From contig CALUCE010000013.1 of assembly GCA_943914475.1 (NCBI GenBank), positions 1 through 60,623 on the forward strand: a DNA stretch of 60,623 bases, given 5' to 3'. The stretch comes from an uncultured Anaerococcus sp. Lineage in GTDB: Bacteria; Bacillota; Clostridia; Tissierellales; Peptoniphilaceae. The notes below the pieces were generated by a model that worked only from the letters and a program-made list of their open reading frames with translations, was not told the DNA's origin and ran no database searches. A program made the position numbers and the translations under genes. Each line of letters begins with the position of its first letter. Positions within the stretch are counted from its first letter, which is position 1. This document shows positions 24,478-34,400 of the stretch, piece by piece.

Positions 24478-26612
24478 TAGTCTCTTTCAACCTCAACCAT
24501 TTCGTAGGCTTCCATATCGTCGCCTTCCTTGATATCGTTAAATCTTTCAAGACCTATACCACCTTCATAACCATTGTTAAGTTCTTTGGCATCATCTTTA
24601 AATCTCTTCATAGATGAAATAGGACCATCAAAGATTACCACGTTATCTCTTAGAAGTCTGATATTAGCCTTTCTTGGGATAGAACCGTTGGTTACAAGTA
24701 CACCTGCAATGGTTCCAGCTCCTGGTACCTTGAAGGTTTGTTGAACTCTTGCTCTTCCCCAAACTTTTTCCTTAAATTCAGGATCTAGCATACCCTTGAG
24801 GGCTTTTTCTACATCTTCTATAGCCTCATAGATTACAGAATAAGTTCTAATTTCTATGTTGTTTTCTTCAGACATTTGTAAGGCACCTTGGGTAGGTCTT
24901 ACATTAAAGCCGATGATTATAGCATTGGATGCTTGGGCTAAAAGTACGTCAGATTCAGTTACACCACCAACAGATCCAGCTATAACATTTACCTTAACTT
25001 CTTCGTTAGATAGTTCTATGAAGGAGTTTGAAACAGCATCTACTGTTCCTCTTACGTCTGTTTTAACTATGATGTTTAATTCTTTTAAATCACCTTCTTG
25101 AATATCTGAGTACATAGATTCAAGGTTAGTGTTGGATTGTTGGATAAGTCTTTCTTCTCTTTTTTGTTCCTTAACACGGTCAGCATATTCTCTAGCAGTT
25201 TTTTCATCTGCTACTGCATAGATCTTATCTCCTGCTTCTGCAACGTCAGAAAGTCCTAGGATTTGAGCTGGCATGGATGGGGTAGCTTCTTCTATTTGTT
25301 CTCCCTTGGAGTTAAACATAGCCCTAATCCTACCAGATGTAGATCCTGTTACTACATAGTCTGATGCATGGAGAGTTCCTTTTTGTACCAATACAGTGGC
25401 AACTGGACCTCTTGACTTATCAAGTTGGGCTTCTATTATTAGACCTACTGCTGCCCTATTAGGATTTGCTCTTAGTTCTTGCATTTCAGCAAGTAAAAGA
25501 ACCATCTCTAATAGTTCGTCTATACCTTGACCTGTGTGGGCTGATACTTCTACCATGATGGTATCTCCACCCCATTCTTCAGATACAAGTTTTTGTTGCA
25601 TTAATTCTTGTTTTACTCTGTTTGGATCTGCAGATTCCTTATCCATCTTGTTTATAGCAACAATTATAGGTATACCTGCTGCTCTTGCGTGGTTAATAGC
25701 TTCTATAGTTTGAGGCATAACTCCATCATCAGCTGCAACTACAAGGATTGCTATATCTGTAGATTGAGCTCCTCTCATTCTCATTTGTGTGAAGGCTTCG
25801 TGGCCTGGTGTATCCAAAAATACAATAGGTTTGCCATGGGCTTCTATCATGGAAGCACCGATGTGTTGGGTAATTCCACCTGCTTCTCCACGGGTTACGT
25901 TGGTATTTCTGATAGCATCTAGGATAGATGTTTTACCGTGGTCTACGTGACCCATAACTGAAACAACTGGTGGTCTTACTACTAAATCTTCTTCCTTATC
26001 TTCATAGTCTAGGTCTTTGGCTTGCATTTCAACTTCGTCGATTTTTTCTTCTAAAGTAATTTCCTTGCCAAAGTCTAGGGCTATAAGTTCTGCTTGGTCA
26101 AAGGTAATTTGATCATTTAATCCTGCCATTACTCCTAGTTGGATAAGCTTACCTATAACCATATTTGGATTTTCTTCGATTTTGTCTGCAAAGGCCTTAA
26201 CAGAAATTGATTCTGGAACGAAAAGCACTCCGTCTTTTTCTTGTTGTTCATGGGCATCTGTCTTGGTGGTCTTTTTGCCCTTGTTTTTCTTGGCCTTTCT
26301 GTTTTTCTTTCTCTTTCTATGCTTGTGTGAAGGCTTGTCTTCTTCCTCTTTTTCTTCTTTTTCTTCTTTTTGAGAAGCCTTGTTATTTTTCTTAGCTTCT
26401 TGAGTGTTTTTCTTAGGAGCCTTCTTTTCTTCCTTGGCTTCTTTTTTATCTTCTTCAAAGTAAGATCTTACAAGAGCAAGGTCATCTCCAGACAAAACTG
26501 ACATGTGAGATTTAATATCCAAACCAAACTCGTCTTTTAGTTTGGCTACCATTTCCTTTGCTGGCATATTGTATTCTTTTGCTAATTCATAAATTCTAAC
26601 TTTTTTAGCCAT
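24477..26612 (-). CDS. infB: translation initiation factor IF-2
   Basis: 711 residues. The N-terminal IF2_N domain (1-55) is followed by a Lys/Glu-rich low-complexity linker (about 56-120), a second IF2_N-like domain, and the GTPase domain with GHVDHGKT (221-228), DTPGHEAF and NKMD. Domains II, C1 and C2 complete it; C2 binds fMet-tRNA. The repetitive linker creates false open frames on both strands. It lies 10 bases after rnpM; the ylxQ gene often present at this point is missing. Confidence 0.98.
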   Translation of the reverse strand: MAKKVRIYELAKEYNMPAKEMVAKLKDEFGLDIKSHMSVLSGDDLALVRSYFEEDKKEAKEEKKAPKKNTQEAKKNNKASQKEEKEEKEEEDKPSHKHRKRKKNRKAKKNKGKKTTKTDAHEQQEKDGVLFVPESISVKAFADKIEENPNMVIGKLIQLGVMAGLNDQITFDQAELIALDFGKEITLEEKIDEVEMQAKDLDYEDKEEDLVVRPPVVSVMGHVDHGKTSILDAIRNTNVTRGEAGGITQHIGASMIEAHGKPIVFLDTPGHEAFTQMRMRGAQSTDIAILVVAADDGVMPQTIEAINHARAAGIPIIVAINKMDKESADPNRVKQELMQQKLVSEEWGGDTIMVEVSAHTGQGIDELLEMVLLLAEMQELRANPNRAAVGLIIEAQLDKSRGPVATVLVQKGTLHASDYVVTGSTSGRIRAMFNSKGEQIEEATPSMPAQILGLSDVAEAGDKIYAVADEKTAREYADRVKEQKREERLIQQSNTNLESMYSDIQEGDLKELNIIVKTDVRGTVDAVSNSFIELSNEEVKVNVIAGSVGGVTESDVLLAQASNAIIIGFNVRPTQGALQMSEENNIEIRTYSVIYEAIEDVEKALKGMLDPEFKEKVWGRARVQQTFKVPGAGTIAGVLVTNGSIPRKANIRLLRDNVVIFDGPISSMKRFKDDAKELNNGYEGGIGLERFNDIKEGDDMEAYEMVEVERD

Positions 26613-26621
26613 CTAATCACC

Positions 26622-26885
26622 TCATTTTATTTCATAAGCACTAATCTCCTCATAAAGATCATTATTTACCTCAGTTTTAAAAACTTTCGCTAGCTTATTT
26701 GTTTTCTTTGCTTTTTCTATACAGTCAGAAGACTTACATATGTAAGCTCCCCTACCGTTTTTTCTTCCACTTTCATCAACAACTACGCCTTCTTCCTTAT
26801 TTTTTACAATTCTTAGAAGGTCATTTTTATCTTTTACTTGTCCACAAACTACACATTTTCTTTGTGGGATTTTTTTAGTTTTCAT
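26622..26885 (-). CDS. rnpM: YlxR family RNA-binding protein (RNase P modulator)
   Basis: 87 residues. It shows the YlxR fold signature RKCVVCGQVKDKNDLLRIV and GRKNGRGAYICKSSDC. The Bacillus family member is known to bind the RNase P RNA and modulate it. Two CxxC-like cysteine pairs (CVVC and CKSSDC) are present. It lies between nusA and infB, the conserved position. Confidence 0.93.
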   Translation of the reverse strand: MKTKKIPQRKCVVCGQVKDKNDLLRIVKNKEEGVVVDESGRKNGRGAYICKSSDCIEKAKKTNKLAKVFKTEVNNDLYEEISAYEIK

Positions 26886-26904
26886 AATTTATCACAAGTT
26901 TAGA

Positions 26905-28185
26905 TTATTCATTATCTTCTTCTAAATCTTCATCTTCATCGTCTATTGGAAAATCTTCTTCTGGATCTTCTTCATCATCTATAGGAAGATCATCTTGATT
27001 TTCATCAAGACCTTCTTCATCTGATTCTAGATCTTGTTCTTCTGTTTGATCCTCATCTTCTGCATCAGTTAAAAGATCTTCTGTCTCTAGATCTTCTTCC
27101 TCTTCTTCGTTTAAACCAAGGATTTCATCAATTTCTTCTTGGCTTAGACTTTCGTATTCTTCTTCGCTTTTTATATCTATCTTCCAGCCTGTTAGTCTTG
27201 CTGCAAGTCTAGCATTTTGACCTTCCTTGCCTATGGCCAAGGATAGTTGGTCATCTCTTACTACCACCAAGGATTGTTTCTTTTCCTCATTTACAAGAGT
27301 TTCGATAATCTCTGCTGGTGAAAGAGCATTTGATATATAGGTTTGGATGTCCTTATCATAGTTAATGATGTCTATCTTTTCTCCTTGTAGTTCTTCTACT
27401 ATGGAGTTGACTCTGGCACCCTTAAAGCCTATACATGCTCCTACACTATCGATCTCTTCGTCATTTGAAAATACTGCCATCTTGGTTCTAGATCCTGCTT
27501 CTCTGGCTATGGCATAGATTTCTATAAGGCCGTTGGTTATCTCTGGAACCTCAAGCTCAAATAATCTTACTACCAAGTTTTCTGAAGCTCTTGATAGGAT
27601 AACTTGTGGTTCTTTGGTTGTGTTTCTAACATCTTTAATCAAAACCTTAATTCTTTCGTTGGCTTCGTATTCTTCGCTTTTTACTTGTTCTTTTAAAGGA
27701 ATAATTCCTTCGATTTTATCAAGGTTTACATAGATATTATATTTGTCACGTCTTTGGACAGTTCCAGTTATTATCTCATTAATCCTATCTAGGTATTCTC
27801 CATAGATGGCATCTCTTTGAGCGTCTCTAATTTTTTGGATAACTATGTTTCTTGCAGTTTGAGCTGCAACCCTGCCAAAGTTTTTAGGTGCTATCTTGAC
27901 CCTGCATACATCTCCTACAGAAAGTTTGCCATCAATTTTTTGTGCATCGCTTAAGAGTATATCTTGTATAGGGTCCAAGACTTCATCTACTACTGTTTTT
28001 AAAGAATAAACTTCTATTTCTCCAGTATCTTGGTCGATTATTACATCAACATTTTCATTGTTATCATAATTTTTTTGATAAGATTTTACCAAAGCTTTTT
28101 CTAGAGCTTCTAAAATTACTTCCTTACTAACACTTTTAGTTTTCTCTAGCTCTTCTAAGGCAAGTATAAATTCTTTGTTCATCAT
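26905..28185 (-). CDS. nusA: transcription termination/antitermination protein NusA with acidic tail
   Basis: 426 residues, longer than the roughly 350-370 of typical Bacillota NusA. The N-terminal domain (1-130), S1 domain (about 135-200), KH1 (about 230-275) and KH2 (about 300-345, LAIGKEGQNARLAARLTGW) are normal. The extra 68 residues (359-426) contain 43 Asp or Glu and a near repeat (LPIDDEEDPEE then FPIDDEDEDLEE). Such a tail could mimic nucleic acid or bind basic partners. It follows rimP by five bases. Confidence 0.97.
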   Translation of the reverse strand: MMNKEFILALEELEKTKSVSKEVILEALEKALVKSYQKNYDNNENVDVIIDQDTGEIEVYSLKTVVDEVLDPIQDILLSDAQKIDGKLSVGDVCRVKIAPKNFGRVAAQTARNIVIQKIRDAQRDAIYGEYLDRINEIITGTVQRRDKYNIYVNLDKIEGIIPLKEQVKSEEYEANERIKVLIKDVRNTTKEPQVILSRASENLVVRLFELEVPEITNGLIEIYAIAREAGSRTKMAVFSNDEEIDSVGACIGFKGARVNSIVEELQGEKIDIINYDKDIQTYISNALSPAEIIETLVNEEKKQSLVVVRDDQLSLAIGKEGQNARLAARLTGWKIDIKSEEEYESLSQEEIDEILGLNEEEEEDLETEDLLTDAEDEDQTEEQDLESDEEGLDENQDDLPIDDEEDPEEDFPIDDEDEDLEEDNE

Positions 28186-28190
28186 TCCCC

Positions 28191-28634
28191 CTAGAAGACT
28201 ATCTCAATTTTGATAGTCTTAACATCCTCTTTTTTTACAAGTCTTTCTTCATCATTTCCCAAGGAAAATACAAGGTCATCTTCCCTAATTTCTTTTATCT
28301 TTCCATTAAACACTTCACCATTTTTAAGCTTTATTTCAAGTAATTCATGCTTGTTCCTCTCAAGGTCTCTGTCTGTTTTTAGAGGTCTTGATAAGTCGGG
28401 TGAGGATACTTCCAAATAGTAGGATTTGTTAATCAGATCTAGTTCATCTAGTTTTTCATCCAAAAACTGAGAAACTTTTTCGCAATCTGTTACATCTATC
28501 CCATCTTCCTTGTATATAAAAAATCTAAGGTATCTTTCGCCATTTTCTGAAACAAATTCAACATCAACTAACTCATAGCCCAAATTTTCTATATCATCAT
28601 TAAATTCATTTTTTAGTCTAGTAATTAAGTCCAT
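28191..28634 (-). CDS. rimP: ribosome maturation factor RimP
   Basis: 147 residues from the ATG at 28634, which follows GAGGTGAAGGA; an upstream in-frame start at 28697 would lie inside the leader hairpin and is rejected. The family pattern LGYELVDVEFVSENGERYLRFFIYKEDGI and EVSSPDLSRPLKTDRDLER is clear, with a C-terminal Sm-like domain. It is needed for 30S maturation and heads the nusA-infB operon. Confidence 0.95.
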   Translation of the reverse strand: MDLITRLKNEFNDDIENLGYELVDVEFVSENGERYLRFFIYKEDGIDVTDCEKVSQFLDEKLDELDLINKSYYLEVSSPDLSRPLKTDRDLERNKHELLEIKLKNGEVFNGKIKEIREDDLVFSLGNDEERLVKKEDVKTIKIEIVF

Positions 28635-28677
28635 TCCTTCACCTCTTTTCACAAATTTTGACTTTACAAAAATAAAA

Positions 28678-28695
28678 GAGTGGAAAAATCCACTC
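28678..28695 (-). terminator. hairpin terminator in the leader of the rimP-nusA-infB operon
   Basis: A perfect seven-base stem GAGTGGA/TCCACTC with a four-base loop is followed on the minus strand by TTTTATTTTTG. It lies between the predicted promoter (28708-28736) and rimP, and no minus-strand gene ends before it. It therefore looks like an attenuator rather than the end of a gene. A simple 5' mRNA-stabilising hairpin is the alternative. Confidence 0.65.
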
Positions 28696-28707
28696 ACGCT
28701 TATTAAA

Positions 28708-28736
28708 ATTATACTATTATATCATAATATAATCAA
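28708..28736 (-). promoter_or_regulatory. promoter of the rimP-nusA-infB operon
   Basis: TTGATT, 17 bases, TATAAT on the minus strand. A second TATAAT-like hexamer lies within the spacer. The predicted start of transcription falls only a few bases before the leader hairpin. Confidence 0.65.
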
Positions 28737-28815
28737 GATGAACTTATTTTAAGAGAGTCCTCTTAGTAAATGTTAGAAATACAAATATAGTTGTATAATA
28801 GATATAGAGGTAAAT

Positions 28816-29703
28816 ATGCTAGAATTTCAATTAGATAAAATAAAAGAATTTAAAGACCGATACGAAACTGAAGAAAAACTTTTGACTAGGATTCCCTATC
28901 CTAAATTTCCCTATATGGGAAAGGAAGTTTGGGAGAAGGCCATAGCTGCAATTCTTTCTGGTAAAAATCTCCTCCTGGTTGGAGAAAAATCAACAGGCAA
29001 GAATGTTTTGTGTGAAAATCTTGCCCATGCCTTCCAAAGACCCTTGTGGAATGTTTCCTTCCATATAAATATGGATTCATCAATCTTGATTGGAACGGAT
29101 ACTTTGGAAAATGGCAATGTAAGCTTTAGGCCAGGCCCTATATATTCTGCTGCCAAATATGGAGGTTTTGCTATCCTAGATGAAATAAATATGGCAAGAA
29201 ACGAAGCCATGGCTGTTCTCCATGCAAGCCTTGACTACAGGAGAATCATAGATGTGCCTGGTTATGAAAATATAAACATCCACCCAGCAACCAGGTTTAT
29301 AGCAACCATGAACTATGGCTATCAAGGGACACGAGATTTAAACGAAGCTTTACTATCAAGATTTGTAGTAATGGATATGCCTGCTATAGAAAAAGAAAAT
29401 CTTATCAGGTTAATAAAAAGAAAGTTTCCTTCTATGAAGGATTCCTATATTAATCAGTTTTCATTTTTATACTTTGACCTAAAAACAAAGGCAGAAGCTG
29501 GGGAGATTTCTCCTACAGGACCTGACCTTAGGGGGATTTTTGATGGCATAGACTTGATTAAGGAAGGTATCTCCTTGGATGAAGCCCTTGATATGAGCCT
29601 TACTAACAAGGTTTTTGATGATTTTGAAAAAGACCTGATTAGGGATACTATAAGGGCAAGATTTGAAAAAGATATCTATGCCAAGGAAGTATTTGATAAT
29701 TAA
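28816..29703 (+). CDS. MoxR/CbbQ-type AAA+ ATPase
   Basis: 295 residues. The Walker A region is GEKSTGKN (56-63), with Asn where Ser or Thr is usual after the Lys. Walker B is FAILDEINMA, the sensor strand is FIATMNYGY, and the arginine-finger region is LNEALLSRF. This is the MoxR/CbbQ group, chaperone-like ATPases that work with a VWA protein to remodel or insert metals or cofactors in a target. It is coupled to the next gene by TAATG. The pair sits on the plus strand between the polC and rimP operons, which are usually adjacent. The target protein is unknown. Confidence 0.88.
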   Translation: MLEFQLDKIKEFKDRYETEEKLLTRIPYPKFPYMGKEVWEKAIAAILSGKNLLLVGEKSTGKNVLCENLAHAFQRPLWNVSFHINMDSSILIGTDTLENGNVSFRPGPIYSAAKYGGFAILDEINMARNEAMAVLHASLDYRRIIDVPGYENINIHPATRFIATMNYGYQGTRDLNEALLSRFVVMDMPAIEKENLIRLIKRKFPSMKDSYINQFSFLYFDLKTKAEAGEISPTGPDLRGIFDGIDLIKEGISLDEALDMSLTNKVFDDFEKDLIRDTIRARFEKDIYAKEVFDN

Positions 29704-31436
29704 TGGGAAATGATTTTGCCAAAGACCAAGAAAAAATAATATTTAATACCATTTGGAATTCAGCTACAAAGTATGATTATTTTCCAGGTTTTATAGGATC
29801 TGATATTAGTGGCGAGCCAGACTTTTACTTTAATATAATAATAGGGCTTGCTACAAAATACTACGGACCAAAAAACATGAAAGAGCTCTTCTCTCTTTGG
29901 GAGGATAATATAAGATCGGGAGTCTATGACTATATAGCTTGGATTTTTTTGGAAGACTTACTTTTTAGAAAAGAAGTAAAAGAAAGGCCTGTCCTTAAAA
30001 AATTAAGGAAGGACTATGCTGAAAATTTCTTTTTGGATAAAAATGACCCCCAAAGAAGAAAACTCGCCCTCCAAAGTCCCCTAATATTTTCACTGCAAGT
30101 TCAAAAAATGAGAGATATCCTAGGCATAGACAAAAAATCCATGACCAAAAAAGAAGAAAAAATTTATAAGGCCCTATCCTTTCCAGAAGATTTGACATTC
30201 GAAGAACTAAAGTCTACTTTTCTTAAAACATATAAGGACTATTTAAAATTTGACCCAGACAAAAAATCCTTAGGTCTTAGTAAATTTCTGGCAAAGAGAT
30301 TTCTAGGCCTTACCTTCCATCCTTTGGAAAGGTCTATAAAACCATCTTATCTTTTTTCTGAAGATAAAAAAGTTGAGCAAAACTTCATTTCAAGCTTATA
30401 TTATAGTCTAGCATCTAGGTATTCTGAAAAGAAAGATAGGCAGATAGAGGGAGTCTTTGGAAAATCTCTATATAACAGTAAAGTAGTATGGTCACTAAGG
30501 GAAAGATACTGCAAGGGTCCCCACAGAAGATCAAGGATATGGTACACCAAGGGAGTTTTTGATAAAAATAACCAAAACGAAGCTGCCGCCAGGGCCAAAA
30601 CCTTAGCCTTGGAAAGAAATAAGAAAACTTACCAAGAAAATATACTTGGCTACAAAAAACAAATAGCCTACCTAGCGAGGTCCCTAAAATCCACCCTAAA
30701 TTCAAGTCTTACTACCTACCAAAGCCTTGCTGACCATGGAGATTTAATAGGAAGACTAGCTTGGAAGTCAAAACTTCCCAAGGAAAATCATATTTTTTCT
30801 GTAAAAGTTTTAAGGGAAACTTCTTCTATGTCAGTTGATCTTTTGATAGATGGGTCTGCTTCGCTTTTAGACTTTCAGGAAGATTTGGCCATAGAAGCCT
30901 ATATACTTGCCAAAAGCTTGGAAGCTTGCCAAATTCCTTTAAGGATTACTGCCTATGCAAGCGTAGATGATTATACTGTTTTGACTATCTTAAAAGATTT
31001 TGACGAAAAAGCAAGTCAGGATAAGATCTTTTCCTACTATGCCCAAGGTTGGAACAGAGACGGTTTGGCCTTTAGAGCCTATCAAAGAATTTTACAAGAT
31101 AAAAAAATGGATCAGCACCTAGTCCTTATAATGACCGATGCCAGACCCAGGGACTTAAAGGCTTATATGACTGAAGGCTTCTCCTTAAACAAGTCCTATG
31201 ATGGCAAAAGGGCCCTAGATGATAGCAAAAAAGCCCTAGACCAGATAAGAAAGAAAAACATCTCAATTGCTGCAATTATAAATACTGCTAGTAGGGATGA
31301 TAAAAGTGAAATAATAGAAAATGCCAAATATCTCTATGGACGAAAGTTCGCATCAATTAATTCTGCAAAGAACTTTGCCCATGCAGCAGGCAGATTAATA
31401 AAAAACGAAATAGGATCAGTCCAAAGAAAAAACTAA
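29703..31436 (+). CDS. VWA domain protein, partner of the MoxR-type ATPase
   Basis: 577 residues. A long helical N-terminal region (about 1-370) without recognisable catalytic motifs is followed by a C-terminal von Willebrand factor A domain. Its MIDAS motif is DGSAS, in VDLLIDGSASLLDF, and MTDARPRD supplies the later acidic site. It resembles CbbO/NorD partners of CbbQ/NorQ ATPases. It starts inside the stop codon of the ATPase gene. There is no signal peptide, so it is cytoplasmic. Confidence 0.85.
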   Translation: MGNDFAKDQEKIIFNTIWNSATKYDYFPGFIGSDISGEPDFYFNIIIGLATKYYGPKNMKELFSLWEDNIRSGVYDYIAWIFLEDLLFRKEVKERPVLKKLRKDYAENFFLDKNDPQRRKLALQSPLIFSLQVQKMRDILGIDKKSMTKKEEKIYKALSFPEDLTFEELKSTFLKTYKDYLKFDPDKKSLGLSKFLAKRFLGLTFHPLERSIKPSYLFSEDKKVEQNFISSLYYSLASRYSEKKDRQIEGVFGKSLYNSKVVWSLRERYCKGPHRRSRIWYTKGVFDKNNQNEAAARAKTLALERNKKTYQENILGYKKQIAYLARSLKSTLNSSLTTYQSLADHGDLIGRLAWKSKLPKENHIFSVKVLRETSSMSVDLLIDGSASLLDFQEDLAIEAYILAKSLEACQIPLRITAYASVDDYTVLTILKDFDEKASQDKIFSYYAQGWNRDGLAFRAYQRILQDKKMDQHLVLIMTDARPRDLKAYMTEGFSLNKSYDGKRALDDSKKALDQIRKKNISIAAIINTASRDDKSEIIENAKYLYGRKFASINSAKNFAHAAGRLIKNEIGSVQRKN

Positions 31437-31471
31437 GGATTCTCGCAAAAATCATGCAAGAATCCTTTTTT
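31437..31471. terminator. bidirectional terminator between the VWA gene and polC
   Basis: The stem GGATTCT/AGAATCC, with two further inner pairs and a loop, ends in TTTTTTATTT on the plus strand. It starts at the last base of the VWA stop codon and lies just after the end of polC on the other strand. Confidence 0.8.
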
Positions 31472-31473
31472 AT

Positions 31474-34400
31474 TTACAAATCAAATAGTGACATTTGGTT
31501 TTCTTCTTGAATACCAGTAACTATATCTAGTCTTTTTAAGGATGCTATGGCATTTTTGTTTAAACAAGTTCTAGTCCTTAAATCTTCAAGGGAAATAAAT
31601 TCCCCCTTTTCTCTCTCTTCTCCTATATCAAGGGCCATGGCTTCTGAAACATCATCCACAGCTGCCAAAGGCGGAAGAACTTCCCCATCTTCTACAAGGA
31701 ATTTTGTAGGATGGGACCTGTAGAGGTCAGCCTTTTTAAGGTGAATATCTCTGGCTTCCATCTCCTCTGCCACTTCCAATAGTGACCTGATGTTTTTATC
31801 CCTTTGACTTAAATCGCCTTGGTTGTTTAATTCTTCCAAGGAATATTGGATAGACTTAAGCCCATTTATGATAGTTGAATATTGGAAGTCGTTAAGCTTG
31901 GTTGTGTAATAGGTTGCATAGAAGGCTTGTGGATAGTAAACCTTGTAGTAGGCAATCCTATAAGACATAAGACAATAGGCCACAGCGTGAGCCTTTGGGA
32001 AGAGGTATTTTATCTTTAAGCAAGATTCTATATACCATTCTGGGACCTTCATTTCTCTCATGTAGTCTATGGTTTCTTCAGGTAAATTCTTTCCCTTTCT
32101 TACCTTTTCCATGATTTGGAAGGATTTTTTCTTATCAAGACCCAAGTTTATCAAATAGTTCATGATATCGTCCCTGGTAGATATAATCTCATCAAAGTCT
32201 GCTGTCTTTGATGTAACCAAGTCTTGGGCGTTATTTAGCCATACATCAGTTCCGTGAGAAAGACCTGAAATCCTGGTCATCTCGGAAAACTTCTTTGGAT
32301 AGGTATCCTTGAGCATGGAACGAACAAAGGATGTTCCAAACTCTGGTATACCTAAGGTTCCTATTTCATTATTAGAAAAATCGTGTTTTATATCAAGTGC
32401 CTTGGTTGATGAGAAAATTGACATAACCTTAGGATCATCCATCTTTATCTTTAAAGGATCTGTCCCTGTCAAATCTTGCAAGGCCCTGATAATGGTAGGA
32501 ACATCATGCCCCAAAAGGTCGAGTTTTAAGATAACCCCATGCATCATATTATAGGTGAAGTGGGTTGTCTTTATATCACCCTTTGGATCATCTGCAGGAT
32601 ATTGGACAGGTGAAAACTCTGTTATATCATTATCCCTTGGCACGACCATTAGCCCACCTGGGTGTTGGCCTGTAGTTCTTTTTACGTCGTACAAACCTCT
32701 TTGGTATTTTCTAATTTGAGCATTGGTAAAAGTGACATTTTGGTCTTCGGCATATTTTTGTATATAGCCAAAGGCCGTATTGTCTTTTATGGTTCCTATG
32801 GTTCCTGCCCTAAATACCTTGCCCTTACCAAAGAAATCTTCCGTATATTTGTGAATGGTAGGTTGGTATTCTCCAGCAAAGTTTAAATCTATATCTGGTT
32901 CCTTATCTCCTTCAAAACCTAGGAAAACTTCAAAAGGTATGGTATGGCCATCTTTATTTAGGTCATGACCACATTTTGGACATTTTTTATCAGGTAAGTC
33001 TATACCAGCAGATACTGAACCATCTGTAATAAACTCTGAATACTTACATTCTGGACAAACATAGTGGGCTACAAGTGGGTTTACCTCTGTGATATCTGCC
33101 ATGGTTGCGGCAAAAGATGAACCTACAGATCCTCTTGACCCTACCAGGTAGCCATCATCGTTTGATTTTCTAACAAGTTCCTTGGCTATAATATATAAAA
33201 CCGCATAGCCGTTTCCTATAATAGAATCAAGTTCTCTTTGCAGTCTTTTTTCTACTATTTCTGGAAGCGGATCTCCATAGATTGACTTGGCCTTGCTAAA
33301 GCAAGCATCTGTCAGCATCTTGTCTGATCCATCTATCTTTGGAGGGAAGGTCTCCTTTGGTATAGGCCTTATATCTTCAATTTGGTCGGCTAGCTTTCTT
33401 GGATTATTTATAACTAAATCGTACCTTGTTTGGTCTGTAAAGTAGGAAAAATCTTCAAGCATTTCATTGGTAGTTCTTAGGTAGTACAAAGGATTGTACT
33501 CATGGTACCTAAAGAATTGCCCCTTATGGAGGATGTTCCTTAGTTCATAATCACTTGGATTTAAGTATCTTACTCCTCCTGTTGCCACAACAAGTTTTCC
33601 GTGTTTTTCGCCAAGTTCTACAATTTTTCTGTTAATTTCCTTAACTTGATCATAGTTTCTAAACTTACCAGCATTTATTTCATCTACAAATAAAGATAGA
33701 GGCTCAACCTGGTAAAAATCAAAGAAGGAAGCTACTTTTTCTATATAGGCATCTGATCTTTGGTCCTTGATAGCTTTAAACAAAAGTCCATCATGGCCAC
33801 CAGATCCTAAAAGTATACCCTCCCTATATTCTTCAATCAGGTCAAGGGGAGTTTTTGCTTCTTGGTAGAAGTATTTCATCCTGGTGCCTGATATTATCTT
33901 ATAAAGATTTTGTAGGCCAAGCTTATTTTCGGCAAAAATTAAGGAAGAAAAGTCCTCATGCCTTGCTATTGGCCAATCAGTTCTTATCTTGTTTATCTCG
34001 CTTAGGCTAAGGTCTTGGTTGTCCATAATCATTTGATAAAGTTTGATAAAGACCTTGGCTGTTGCTGTAGCATCATCACAAGCCCTATGGTGGTTAATTA
34101 ACTCTACATTTAACTTCCTAGCAAGCTTATCCAAGGAGAATCTTCCCATTTCTGGGAAAACTGCCCTGGCCATTGGTAGGGTATCAAGATAAATAGGTTT
34201 GAAATCAAGACCCAAGATTTGGCAATTTTCTCTTACAAAGCCAATATCAAAGTCTGCGTTTTGTCCTACAAAATAGGCATCTTTTGAAAATTCCAAGAAC
34301 TTTGGCAAAATTTCATCTATGATAGGCTTTCCTGCTACCATCTCATTACTTATACCGGTAATTTCTTGAATTTTTTCTGGGATAAATTTTTCAGGATTTA

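Noticed and set aside
26153..26458. Lys/Arg-rich 101-residue frame
   Set aside because: It is a frame shadow of the low-complexity linker of IF-2.
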